Shown piece by piece: positions 8,880-20,616 of a stretch of 64,000 nt of DNA. The translations under genes and the position numbers were made by a program. Each line of letters begins with the position of its first letter. Within the stretch, counting starts at the first letter, position 1. The notes under the pieces are model-generated. The model ran no database searches. It worked only from the letters and a program-made list of their open reading frames with translations, and was not told the origin of the DNA. The DNA lies in contig JAKUCV010000222.1 of NCBI GenBank assembly GCA_028386065.3, forward strand, positions 46,578-110,577, read 5' to 3'. This DNA is from Turnera subulata. Its lineage: Eukaryota; Streptophyta; Magnoliopsida; Malpighiales; Passifloraceae.

Positions 8880-11800
8880 ATGTCAACAGAAACTGGTAGT
8901 TCAAATACTGGTAAGGCAACTGAGATACCACCTTCTGCTTCTATCCTTATCGTTTCCTAATCTGCTGCTTCTGATGCTAACCGAGTGTTACACCCCTTGT
9001 CAAACTCTCAACAGTGTGTTTCTATCAAACTCACTGAATTGAATTATGTATTCTGGCACGCCCAGATCGAACCCTTCCTCATTGGACAGAGCGCCATGGG
9101 CTATGTGGATGGCAGGTTTCTGTGTCCTCCTCTCATGGTTACTACTGATTCTAGTGACTAGGAGGAAAATCTGGCTTATCTTCATTGGTTCCAACAAGAT
9201 AAATTTATTTTTAGTGCCATTCTCTCTTCTCTTACGCTTGGTGTTTTCTCAACGGTTGTTGGTAAGAAAACTTCCCGAGAGGCTTGGATTGCTCTTGAGG
9301 AGTCTCTAGCATCCCCGAATCAGTCACGGGGTGATGGCATTCCATATGGCCCTTCAGCGATTGACTCAGCTTCCTGATGAGTCTGCGCATACTTATCTTA
9401 ATCATGCCAAAAATCTATTTGACTCTTTGTCTGCTGCAGGGAAACCTCTCACGGTTATGGAGTTCAACCTTCATGTTTTCAGAGGCTTGCATGCTGAGTT
9501 TCAACCATTAGTGAAAACAGTCAATGCACACCCCGATCTAGTTGGTTTTTCTAAACTCCAAATTTTCTTAATGAGTCAGGAGTTTCTCACTGGTAATCCT
9601 CTCAAACTGGTGCACTTAACAACCATTGCTTCCTCTTCTCTACTGTTGCCTGATGTCTCTACTCAGCCACCTGTTGTTTTCCCGACAGCCATCATTGCTC
9701 AGACAGGTTCTTCGGCCTGTGGTGGCCGCGGTGGTTTTTCCAATCAAGGACGCAGTGGACGCGGCGGCCGGGGCTGGAAAAATAACAACGATCAGACTCG
9801 ATATAATAACAATGACTCTCTGCCTCATTGTCAAATTTGTGGCCGACAAGGGCATAGTGTTGTCGACTGTTATAATCGTTTTGATTCTTCTCCTCTGCCC
9901 ACGGCCAACACCGCCACTTATTCTTCAGATCAGTAGTTTCCGGATACAGGGGCCTCCCATCATGTCACTCCGGATCCTGGTTTCTTACTTAATACACTGA
10001 TTATCCTGGTTCTGATGTAGTGCAGGTTGGTAATGGTGCCAATCTTCGTATAGCAGGTATTGGTAACTCTACTCTTTCCACTAAAACTCATCCTTTTCAA
10101 CTCACAAATGTCCTTCATGTTCCTCGTGTAACCAAATCCTTACTTTCCGTTCAACATTTTGCCAAGGATAATAACGTATTCTTTGAATTTCATCCTCACT
10201 CCTTTTGTATTAAGGATCAGGTCACACAGATGCTTCTGCTCAAAGGACCGAGTAATGGCGGCTTGTACCAATTATCCTCTTCAGCCTCTCCTCAATTATT
10301 TTCTACGGTTCAAACCACACAGTCCATGTGGCACCAACGTCTTGGTCATCCCCATTCCAGAGTCCAGCAAGTTATTTTAGGGTCCAATAAATTGCCGGTG
10401 GCTTCGTCTTCTGCTGTTGTGCCTTGTCTTACATGTCCGTTGGGCAAGATGTGTCGTGAACCTTTGTCCCTTAGGTCTAGTTGTAGTCAGCATCCTCTTG
10501 ATCTGATTTATAATGATGTTTGGGGTCCTGCTCCAACTCTCAGTTCTGGGCATCATCGGTACTATGTAATCTTTATGGATGACTATAGTAAATTTGTTTG
10601 GTTTGAGCATCATCGATACTATGTAATCTTCATGGATGACTATAGTAAATTTGTTTGGTTTTATCCAATAGCCTTTAAATCTGATGTGTTTAATATTTTT
10701 CTCAAATTTCAATCGTTGAGAGACAATTTGATAGAAAAATAAAACAAGTCCAAACAGACTGGGGGGGCGAATTTCGATCCCTTAATCAATTCTTTTCCAA
10801 AATTGGTATCCATCACGGGATTATGTGCCCCCATACACATGAGCAAAATGGTGTTATTGAACGGCGCCATCGTCACTTGGTCAAAATTGGTCTAACCCTA
10901 ATGGCAACGGCTAACCTTCCTTCACAGTATTGGTAGTTTGCACTCGATACGGCTATTTTCCTTATTAATAGATTGCCCATTAAAATTCTACGGGATAAAT
11001 CCCCCTATGAAACCCTATTTCATTCACGCCCTAAGTATTGTTTTTTAAGAGTCCTTGGCTGCCTTTGCTTTCCTGTCCTTCGTCCATACAGTCACAACAA
11101 GCTTGAATACCGATCAGTTCCTTTTCTATTTTTAGGATATAGCGCTTCACACTACGGGTATAGGTGCTTATCCCTATCTACTAATAGGATGTACATAGCA
11201 AGACATGTACGTTTCTTTGAAACCGTTTTCCCCAAGAGTCAGTCGCCTGCTACATCTCTATCTATCCCACAATTTCATCCAAATACGGACACTTAGACCA
11301 CTATTCCCCTAACTATTTTCTTCCCGAGTCATGCTCCTTCCTAGTCCAATTTCGATCCAAATCGCAATTCTTTCTCTACCCCACCAGTTCGCACACCTAA
11401 CCCTCCATCCAGTTCGGTTTCACCTTCCTCCGGCTCATCCTCTTCGGGTACAAGTGCAGCCTCCTCTCGGTCCTCCAGCGCAGTTTCAACGCCTATGAAC
11501 TCTCCTCCTTCTTCACCTCCGCCTCCTGCCCCTAATACAAAACACCATCACATGACCCTCCGTCCAAACCCTCGTTGCACTAATCGTTTTTCTCCCACAA
11601 CAAACACCATTATTTCTTCGTCCCCGGATTCAGCACTTCCAACCACTGAACCTACCTGTTATACGGAAGCACAAAAGCATCGGGTCTGGCGAACAACGAT
11701 GATTGAGGAAATGAATGCCTTGATTCAGAACAAGACATGCGGTTGGTACCCAGTACACCACGAATGAATATTCAAGCACAACATTGATGGTTCTGTTGAG

Positions 11801-13188
11801 CGTTACAAAGCTCGATTGATGGCCAAGGGCTATCATCAAAGGGAGGGCATTGACTACAACGCAACTTTTAGCGCAGTTGTCAAACCGACCACAGTGCGCC
11901 TTATTCTCTCCCTTGCTACTTCTTGGGGATGGTCCCTGAAGCAACTTGATGTCCGCAATGCTTTCCTTAATGGAGAGCTCAGTGAAGAAGTATATATGGC
12001 ACCGCCAATCGGCTTTGTTGACAAGGACCGGCCAGATCATATTTGTCGCCTACAACGCTCACTCTATGGTTTGAAGCAGGCCCCAAGGGCCTGGTATTCT
12101 TGGCTCAGTTCATATTTAGTCACTCATGGGTTTGTAATCTCCATGTCTGATCCCTCTTTGCTCATGTACAATCGTGATGGTGTTATTGCTTACCTCTTAG
12201 TTTATGTGGATGACATCATTGTGACAAGTAACAGTCACTCTTTTTTGGCTCGGCTTCTCGAAAATTTAAACACAGAATTTGGTCTTCGTGATCTTGGCTC
12301 TGTCAACTATTTTCTGGGCATCGAGGTGACCTCCACTGCCACTGCCACAGCCACTGGGATGATTTTAACGCAGCACAAGTACATTGATGAGTTGCTCAGG
12401 AAGGCAGGAATGCTCTCCTGCAAACCCATACAAACACCTGCATCCACCACTGCGCAATTGCACAACTCTACTATTGATGTTTTACCAGACCCGGCATTAA
12501 ATTGCACCATTGTGGGGGTCCCTTCATTATCTATCTATTACACGGCTAGATATTAGTCTAGCCGTTGGCAAAGTTCTTACAAACTCCAATACAAGATCAT
12601 TACAAAGCTGTCAAGCGAATCTTATGCTACTTACAATCCACAAAACGCCTGGCTCTTTCTATCACCAGGTCACCTACACTTGAGTTGCAGGTATACACTG
12701 ACGCCGACTAGGCCGGTAATATTGATGATCAGAAGTCCACCGGGGGGTTTCTGGTCTTTCTTGGTTCCAATTTGGTTTCATGGGGGTCTCGAAAAGAGCG
12801 CACCGTCGCTCGTTCTTCTACGGAGGCGGAATATAAGTCTTTGGCTGATGGTGCGGCTGAAGTGGTATGGCTGCAGCAACTGTTACGTGAACTTGGCATC
12901 TCTTCTTCACCCCCGACTCTATGGTGTGATAATCTAGGAGCAACATTCCTGAGTATGAATCCAGTGCTCAAGGCGCGCACAAAACATGTTGAAATTGACC
13001 ATCATTTTGTTCGAGATAGAGTTGCCAAGAAGGAAATCCAGGTACAGTTTATCAACACTGAAGACCAGTTGGCCGACATATTGACAAAACCATTGTCTAC
13101 AACACGCTTTCATTTGTTGCGAAACAAACTCAACCTCGAATTTGTTTTGAGAGGGGATGTGGATCAGTATCTAGTTATAGTCATTTAG
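8880..13188 (+). pseudogene. Broken copia gag-pol of element 2
   Basis: Gag starts at 8880 and has early stops; its later part (9331-9936) is open, with a Gly/Arg-rich region and the zinc knuckle CQICGRQGHSVVDC. A protease motif FPDTGASHH follows. Integrase (10020-11296) has CLTCPLGK zinc-binding cysteines, VQTDWGGEF and HTHEQNGVIERRHR, with an internal 19-residue duplication, a frame break at 10742 and a stop near 10936. Reverse transcriptase (11816-12556) is open, with [22 protein letters not shown] and an intact YVDDIIVT box. RNase H (12680-13188) is split by a stop in the ADW motif and a frame change, then keeps SSTEAEYKS and WCDN. It is defective as it stands. Confidence 0.9.
10551..10664 (+). 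repeat. 57-bp in-frame tandem duplication in copia 2 integrase
   Basis: Units at 10551-10607 and 10608-10664 differ at only a few bases. Each encodes 19 residues including YYVIFMDDYSKFVWF, around the first catalytic aspartate region of the integrase core. Confidence 0.9.
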
Positions 13189-13308
13189 TGTAGTCATGAT
13201 AGCTATAGGATCCCTTAGCTGTATGTGATAAACTTGTATGCTAAGCATATCACTAATTGTATACATCTTGTAACTGAGAATATGTTATATATTGACGTCT
13301 TGGCTGTA
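13158..13308 (+). repeat. 3' LTR of copia element 2, truncated
   Basis: It starts TGTGGATCAG after the polypurine tract and matches the 5' LTR up to TTGGCTGTA, then switches to BAHD sequence. About 42 bp at the outer end and an internal segment of about 34 bp are missing. Confidence 0.87.
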
Positions 13309-14270
13309 AGGAAAGAATCTTGCAACTGCTCGGGTTAAGGTGTTTCCGCTGGAGTTCTTACGTATTGGTAATATGGTCTTCGTTTGCATGCTTACTGCGG
13401 TCGATAACAGAGAAGGCCTAAAGTGGCCGTACCTAGCTTTATTCAATCTAGTGAGACACATCCAGATAAATGCTAGCACAACCCCTACTCTCGTTGGTCG
13501 ATACTTCCGAGATTCTGAGTCACTGACAACAGAAGTACTAGTATTACCAGTTACTATGGCTTTCAAATTTGATATAGCTTCTGCACTAAATACTATCCTC
13601 TTCATAGTCGAGCAATTATCATCTCCAGGTGCATTATTACTTTTCCGGGGAGCAGGTACATTATCTCTGGATGGGAATAATGAAGCCAGTTTGAAACTTG
13701 GGCAAGATTGTAGATTAGCTAGTCCTACTCTACTAATCTTAGCCCAAGTTTCAATGAAATGGAAACATGACAAACCATCTGCCACTCTATGTGCTATGCA
13801 TGCTCCAATAGCAACTCCTCCACATACAAACATGTTGAACTGAACTATTACTAAAGGGGTGGTGTCGGATTCGACAGGATCGGGCATCAACTTGTGAAAC
13901 CATTTAGACAGAAGCTGGCTCCTGTCTTGGCTGAGAAGTTGAGACAGAGGAAGACAACCGCTTACCCGAGCCTCTAAGTATTCTGCTCACTTGTCATTGC
14001 ACTCAACCGAGACCTTGTCTTTGATGTATCTTCCTGCTAGAGGATAATAGAGGGTTAAGGTTTCTGATAATGATTTTTGCAACAACTCACTCTTCTCTGA
14101 AGTGTGATGAAGACCGTTTTGCTCTTCACTGATGGATGGATAAAAGAAAAGGGAGGCACAAAAATTGGACTGGCAACTTGATCTAGAGATGATATTTGCA
14201 AGCTTTGAAGGTGCCCTGGGGTGGGTGAAGATGGGGTTATCAATTTTCTGGACAGAATTTGCACCTCCAT
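13309..14270 (-). pseudogene. BAHD acyltransferase copy C, N-terminal and central part
   Basis: It starts at MEVQILSRKLITPSSPTPGH, close to copy A. After about 35 residues a frameshift replaces the conserved LFFYLP segment. Farther on, an in-frame TGA stands where copy A has the Gln of NDQGAE. The central part is open (13285-13890) with the HxxxD motif as AHRVADG, FSAEAISNLKAI, PTRVGVVLAFIWMCL and FRPSLLSTAV. It ends at RAVARFFP, where copia element 2 begins. With the fragment ending at 8227 it would span a complete BAHD gene, so this copy was full length before it decayed. Confidence 0.87.
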
Positions 14271-14769
14271 CTTTTCAACTACTTAGTATTGTAAAACAAA
14301 AATTGGACTAAAGAGAAAGATCTCCTCGTCTGTTTTCTTCTCAAGCTAACCAGCTGCAGATGAAAATTTCCTTGGAACAATTTGCATATATAATATGAGG
14401 GAAGGGGACATAATTTCCTCTTCTTTTCTTAAACAAATTACAAATAATTTGTAGTGTGATACATATGCAGCATAAACTAATTTCACAAGATTTGATATCT
14501 GTAGCAGTCATGTGAGCAAAATCTTTTCAGTTTCATACTTCTGTGAGTAGAAATGGAAGTGATATGCATATAGAATATTGGGAATTTCATTAAAAAAATT
14601 ATAATATGATCATGAATCATGTCTCATGTGGGCAGGTAGAATTGTCAAATAAGGTGCGCTATAAAATAAGATGGGGGGTTTGCAGCTGTCAACAGTCGAT
14701 GCAATTCCACTTACAGGTTCTCATCTTTTTCTGATTATTGCTGAGAGAAAACAAGCCAAAAAAAAATTA

Positions 14770-14860
14770 AATAAAAGATGATCTTTTCAAGTTTGGAATG
14801 GTGCTGTGAAGTTGGAGCCGAAGTGGCTATCAATTCCCTGTACAAGTTTGAACGTTTCAT
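14770..14860 (-). pseudogene. BAHD N-terminal fragment D
   Basis: A minus-strand ATG at 14858-14860 opens about 30 residues (LYRELIATSAPTSQHHSKLE) that align with the N-terminus of copies A and C (LSRKLITPSSPTPEHLQSLK). Homology then fades. It is a diverged 5' remnant of a fourth tandem copy. Confidence 0.55.
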
Positions 14861-15075
14861 CTTCTTTTTCTCATGGTCAATGGGGAAGAAGAGGACCTTG
14901 TGGGACTGAGACCTGGAAAGCCTTTTAACAATTGTTACAAGCCAGGTGCTTCACCCAAAGATTTGTGAATTTGAGCATGCCATTATCATGCAAATGGCAG
15001 ATTGGAATGCATTGGTATTCCAAAAGTTCATCAGTGGTTGCAATGTGTACTATGTCCTAATACATCAATACATAT
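14861..15075. other. Spacer before the Helitron
   Basis: No gene or repeat recognised. Confidence 0.4.
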
Positions 15076-17040
15076 TATACTATATACTAAAACAGGGAAG
15101 GAATGCCTTAACTGATATGACTGTTTTGCCTTGAAAATTTTATAATATGACAAATCTATCCTTGAATTAATTTAATTTAAATTTTATATATATTTAAGTA
15201 ACGGGAATATGTGTCAATCATGCACGATGCTTTTGGCATCTAGATCTTTCTATTTTCTTTTTGTTACAGGAAAATTTATTCATCCATACACCTGTCTCTT
15301 TATTTCGCTCGCCACCCGCCCGTACTCAGCGGCTGTTGCAAAACTTTATTTCCAAAACTTCACATCTCATATACTCCAACAAATGGAAAGTAAAAACAAG
15401 AGAAACGCGAAATTCATCAGGGGAGGCACGTATTCACTGTCGATCTCCTCCAGCAACACGCCGCCGAAAACCACAGAATTATCGCCGGCATGGCCCCTGG
15501 AGTGACGTCATCCCCCTCAAATTTGGCAGAAGCTGGGTCATCCCCGCAACTTTGATGTGAGCGACTTCTGTGGTAAAAACAAAAATAATCCTAATCGTGA
15601 ATCGATTTGCAAATTCTTCTTATTCGGTTGATTGATGATGATTTTCTTTTTTTTTTTTTGACTTTAGATGTTGATTTCTCTCTACCTTAACCACTCAGTT
15701 CTTTCTTTATGCTCCATGGAAAACTGACTTCAGCACAGTACCCCAACTTTAATATTCTGACGCTGCCTCCTCCTTTTAGCGAACTCAAGAAGAGTTTCAA
15801 ACCCCGACCACTGAGATGACGCCTATGGAACTTGGGCAAGTTTGGTAAGTTCTTCTTACGAGTGTTCCATTTAGTGATCTTTAAATCGTGAAAAGAGGAT
15901 TTAAAAATTATTTCCCACGGAAATACTATTATTTTTGCAGTTTCCAAGGGAAAAAGAAATTGATGTGTCAATCCATCAATACCGTGCGTCCGTTGTGCGA
16001 ATAATGTTAAGATTTCCCATCTTGCTCCAAATTTTTTTACGTCATTAATGATCCATAGGACTGTTGCGTAGTTTTCATACTCATTCTACCCTGTTTGTTG
16101 TGTAGAGGGCAACCTTACGAGTCTGAGATGGAGACAATTTTCTGGCTTGATCTGGCAACTATTTTCATCTTAGAAAATCCCCTCCAATTTCTAAGAGTAA
16201 GTCAGGTAGTTTTAAGTTAAATTTTTATAATGGCTTTGGTTCATGTTTGATTGTAATGATTAACTAATGGCTTTGGTGCTTCATGATATTGTATTGCTGG
16301 GTGTTGTTTTCATATCAAATGAGCTTAGACAAAGTTCCCCTGTTTCTGGAAAAGTATAAAGCTTTTCAAAGAGGTATTAACCTAAAATTATAAAAATAGG
16401 TTTATTTGTTAGTACTATTTGCTATAATCTTCGTAAATAATTATAATGAGTAGGAGGGATATTTGAGGATCGTCCATATGTATTTTTTTGGTCGAAACAT
16501 AATTGTAAATGGATTTTTTTTTTTAAAATTGTCGAATGGAAATGGAGTTATTGCATCTTATGTTCACTTACGGAAATTTTGGTACGATAGATATTCTAGA
16601 ACTTGGAGTGTCATCATCTCGGTTAATTTTTTTTCCCATTGTACCTGTGTGAATGGATATTCACGATGTTGCTTACCATTACAAGGTTTGCTACAATTTA
16701 ACAGTGAAAAAACACCAACCCTTCTCTAGCGTAAGAAATGGAAGACCATGTTCTGTTTTGGTTCACCATAGTCTTTTAAGATTCTTGGCCGCGGGGAAAA
16801 TTGTTTAGCTGGTGGATTCCAGGTTCTTTTGTACTAGAGGTTCTTCTGCTTATGATGAACTGGGTCTACAGTGTTTGTTCTCTCCAAAGCTATGAGAAGT
16901 TTTGTTGTTGAGGTTAAACGACAAACAGAAGACACAGAGTGCTTAAACCTTTTTACTTTGCCGCAAGCTTCTATGTTTATTTAAAAAATTAATTTTTCCT
17001 ATGGTTCCCTGTTAGGGTGACTTAAAAGGTCATGTATGAA

Positions 17041-17296
17041 TGAGTTTGTACCCCAGAGAGACTGAGAGAGAAACATTCTGTCAGCATTTGCTGCTCGATG
17101 CCAGGGGGTTGGAAACTATTATGGTGAGGTAGACTAATTTGCTTCCTTTCCTTTCAAGTGATCTATAACATCGATGGCTGAACTCAAATTTTCTCCTTTT
17201 TTTTGTTTTCTATTAGCAACTTGCAGAGATGCTAGCAAAACTATCAAGAAGGAAAAAGCAGCAAATATTAAGCCTGATCTTGATGTATTTATGAAG
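17041..17296 (+). pseudogene. Captured ABCG/PDR transporter exon fragments
   Basis: Two exon-like pieces match the first nucleotide-binding domain of plant pleiotropic-drug-resistance (ABCG) transporters. The first reads AFAARCQGVGNYY and ends at a GT donor (17122/17123). After an intron ending TTGCAG, the second reads MLAKLSRR, then in a shifted frame KAANIKPDLDVFMK, ending at a GT donor after 17296. Family members have the equivalent MLAELSRREKAANIKPD...DVFMK. Small deletions and a frameshift show it is non-functional. The retained intron points to capture at DNA level, as expected for a Helitron. Confidence 0.7.
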
Positions 17297-19412
17297 GTGT
17301 GCATAGTTAGCTCCCTTTTTCATGCATGCATCAAATTTTTGGTATCATTTTTATAATATTGTTGTTCTCAGTTGTGTGTGGTCTTCTAGGTAATTAATTC
17401 TTTAGAAAGAAAAATATAGGACGATCTTGGTGCTTATCTTTAGATCTTTTTATATCTTATTGATCTATATTAAAATTTTGTTATAATTGCAAGATTTCTT
17501 CCTATGTCAATTACATTGGAGACTGAAGCATGCTCATTGGCTTGATTGGAAACCCACATTTATGGTTTCAGAATATTACTTCCCATACATTATGGTTAAG
17601 TTTGCTAATTTTAACAAAGATATAATGATTGGAAAAATATGATATGGATCTAGGTTATGCAAGAGGAAATTGTTGCTTTTGAGGATGGAAGGGGAGGAAT
17701 ACAAAAATGGCCTGTAACAAAGAAGCGAGGATTTGCTTTTCAATGTTGTGGAGTAAATAAAGGTATTGAAAGACCTTAACATGTTGGACACTTGGAAATT
17801 TTTTTATTTAGTATCTAAATACTAATCACTTCAGTTGCTCTTCCTGGCGAGTAGCTTAGATGTAGAATAGGTATTACTTCTTTTAATTCTCCATTGTATG
17901 GCATTAAAAATCAATATGACTTTTGATGTAAAGAAGTAGAGCTTAAACACACTTTAAAAATTACTTGATTTATCACCAAACACAAATATGCAAAGCTATT
18001 ATGCAATTTCTCTTTTGATTTATTGATGATTTTCTTCTTGATATGGTATTGCTGAAGCAAAAATGTGCCATTGACGGGTCTAGCAGCTGAATTTTAGCTT
18101 TGGATTTCAGTATTCTCTCTATTCTATTGGTTTGTTCCCTGATTTCTTTCTCGCTTTGACCATTCTTCATTGTCCTTTGTAATTCTTGAGGCTCACTAAA
18201 TGTAATAGGTTCTTACCTTTTCAGCATTCATTTTCTTCATAAAGTGTCATAGACATGTCCATTGCATGTTTTATTAGTTATAGTTGTCCTTGGAATTAGA
18301 AATCAGACACCAAATTTTTATCAGAAGCACCACAAAACCTTGGTGATTTTAATTAAACATTAATTTAGATATCATTGCTGGCCACTATGGAATTTATTGC
18401 TTTCTAATACTTTAGTTCCACATTTAGCCAATGCACGAAGGCATCAATTATATCTCCTCCCTGGAAAATGTGTGGGTGCACGTTATTCCTGATGTTTTTC
18501 ATTTGACGATATATGTAAGAAATCATGATGTTTTTGTTGCAACTTATTTAAGTTGAGCAATTGAAACTGACTTTCCTACAAGTGCTCCAAACATTTTTCT
18601 GAGTCAATTTCACATGAACATTTAGCATAAGCTGTTTAAAGTCATTTAATTTTGTAATCTAACTTTTTATATATTGGGTTTTAGTTCTATATGTAGGCAA
18701 TGTTTCTTAACATATTTAGCTCCTCTTGAGAGATTCTATGGTATGCGCCGCAGGACTAATATCTATGATTCTTCAATTTAAAATGATGGTGGCTTTGAGC
18801 TCGATGCAATCTAGGTTTTTACGCATATGTTTGCTGCCTACATTGCCTATTGAATATTAATTAGTAACCCACTGTATTTGTGTAATTTGAAATTTAGTTG
18901 CAAAAGAATGTTAGTTGTAAGTTGAATCTATACTAGGTTTGGGGAGGCAAGCCACCAACTTGATCTTCGGTAGTGTAAATCATTTTTTTTGCTAAATATT
19001 AAAGCCTATGAATGCTTAAAATTAATGCAGAAAATTGTAAATGGAACCATAAAATTTTTTGTCTCATTTGAGAACTGTTGTTCAACATTAATAGGTTCCC
19101 TTTTGCATCGCTATAAGCTTAAGAGGAGGAACGAGTGACGGAGGCAGTTGAAGAGGAAGAGAGTTGAGAGAACAATTTTGAGCTTAAGAGGAGGAACGCT
19201 ATGTCTTGCTTGACTTGATTGCTGCTTCTCATAATTACGTATATTGTGCTTAGGGAGACTTGGTTCTTGCACTGGTTTGCTACTATTTTATCAAGTAGAT
19301 TATGAAAATGTATAGATTATTCATATATTAATCAATGAGAATATAAATTATAATATTATAGTTTTTCTTAATCTCTATGATAATTTTTATGACAGATATC
19401 TTAGTTACTTAA

Positions 19413-19430
19413 CCCGCTGCGAAGCGCGGG
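19413..19430 (+). repeat. Helitron 3' terminal hairpin
   Basis: CCCGCTGCGAAGCGCGGG can fold with a CCCGC/GCGGG stem, eight bases before the terminal CTAG (19439-19442). Confidence 0.75.
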
Positions 19431-19442
19431 CATTTTTGCTAG

Positions 19443-20250
19443 TATATATACTAAAAGACTTTTTCTTTTGAGTTCCTCGCATCAAACGATATAATGGCGA
19501 TGATCAAGACTCTTGATAGTTTTATAATTTTCCCACAATTCCTTCCTCACTAGCTATTGTGTTTCCTGTTAGTCTTAAGCTTTTTGCTGCTTTTTGATTT
19601 GTTGCTAAGAGTGTCAATTCAAGATTATACATAGATTTACACATTCACATGGTTTCAATTCAATAGGTTTTGTGTGCGATTAACCGTTGAAAAATACAAG
19701 TTATCACCAATTATAAGTGGAATCTCTATTTCCTTTCTCTTGTATCCGCACAGATTATAAAATGAAAAATTCCTCTTTAGTTTTGTTCAGTTTAAAATTG
19801 AATCAAAAGTTAAAACTGTTAACAAATTGAGGTTATATTAGAGGCTACGTACAGACATTTGAAATCTTCTGAAGATCCATTATTTTTTAATGAATAACAT
19901 ACTCTGGATTGACATCACAACCATTCCAATGAATTTTTGAAATTTAAAGTTTCCGCGACTTAGTTGACCGGCCCCAGTGGTTGTGAATTAGGCTGCCACA
20001 GCATTGCTCATTAACATTAATTAACATCATTATAACTACAGGCTAATTCCAACTTTAATTTTTACCCCTCCCTAAGTAATATTAGTTGTGAACCTTATAT
20101 TAGATTTAGGAATAATTTATCATTTTGAGTACGTCACGCAGATGGTTGTTCTCCCATCTTATTATATTGTTAAAAAAACTCATGAATTTTTCAGTTAAAT
20201 AAATAATGCTGTTGTAAGGAGAGACTTAAGGGTACATAAAAGAATTAAAG
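19443..20250. other. Intergenic, AT-rich
   Basis: No gene or structured repeat recognised. The first bases (TATATATACTAAAAG) resemble a Helitron 5' end, but no second hairpin was found downstream. Confidence 0.4.
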
Positions 20251-20616
20251 ATGAATAGCAGAGAGAAGTATGGTGCGGTGCTTTGCTGCAGTAGCCAGGG
20301 GTTTAAACGAATTAAAGATGTAAACCGCTTGAGAAAGGAAACAAGAACCGGTTGTCCTGCAATGGTAAGGATGCGATTGGTGGACTCCAAAAGGTGGAGG
20401 GTGCTAGAGGTAATGCTTGAACATAACCACTTGCTAGGGGCTAAGATCTACAGGCCAATCAAGAAGATGGGTACTACAAACAAAAGGGAGTCACAGTCAA
20501 GTTCAGAAGCAGAAGTGCGGACAGTTAAGTTGTACCGACCACTTGTGATAGATTCTGGTGGCACTGGAAACTCAGTATCTAATGCAAGAGAAATCAAAAC
20601 TTTTGACAAATTGTGA
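20251..20616 (+). pseudogene. Orphan FAR1/FRS-type DNA-binding domain fragment
   Basis: An open frame of 121 residues matches the C-terminal two thirds of a FAR1 DNA-binding domain (WRKY-GCM1 zinc finger): EKYGAVLCCSSQGFKRIKDV, RKETRTGCPAMVRMRLVD, KRWRVLEVMLEHNHLLG. The conserved C...C...H-N-H pattern is present. Intact FAR1-related proteins are several hundred residues long and continue with a MULE-derived transposase domain and a SWIM finger; neither follows here. The first part of the domain is also missing upstream. It is most likely a gene fragment, although the lack of stops in the preserved part means a short expressed protein cannot be excluded. Confidence 0.7.

Larger units (their letters stand above)
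8624..13308 (+). mobile_element. Ty1/copia LTR retrotransposon 2, inserted in BAHD copy C
   Basis: This element belongs to a different copia family from element 1. The 5' LTR (225 bp) begins TGTGGATCAG and ends TTGTACA (canonical TG...CA) and is followed directly by the primer site TGGTAGCGGAGCC. The polypurine tract GAGAGGGGA precedes the 3' LTR. The 3' LTR lacks about 42 bp at its outer end, so no target duplication can be read. BAHD homology resumes immediately after it (minus strand RAVARFFP). Several stops and frameshifts in gag-pol make it defective. It is antisense to BAHD copy C. Confidence 0.92.
15076..19442 (+). mobile_element. Probable Helitron, non-autonomous, with captured gene fragments
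   Basis: The right end has the Helitron hallmark: a GC hairpin CCCGCTGCGAAGCGCGGG, then CATTTTTG and the terminal CTAG, followed by T. The left end is less certain; TATACTATATACTAAAACAG resembles common plant Helitron 5' ends but lacks the usual TC. No target duplication is expected and none is seen. The interior has no RepHel helicase. It contains decayed ABCG transporter exons (17041-17296), a short GC-richer block near 15380-15560, and a repeated AGCTTAAGAGGAGGAACG near 19120 and 19182. The remaining interior is AT-rich without recognisable genes. Confidence 0.62.

Noticed and set aside
10377..10712. Minus-strand frame with repeated KPNKFTIVIH
   Set aside because: It is the antisense shadow of the 57-bp duplication in the copia 2 integrase.
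19443..19475. Second Helitron starting right after the first
   Set aside because: The sequence resembles a Helitron 5' end, but no matching hairpin and CTRR end was found downstream.
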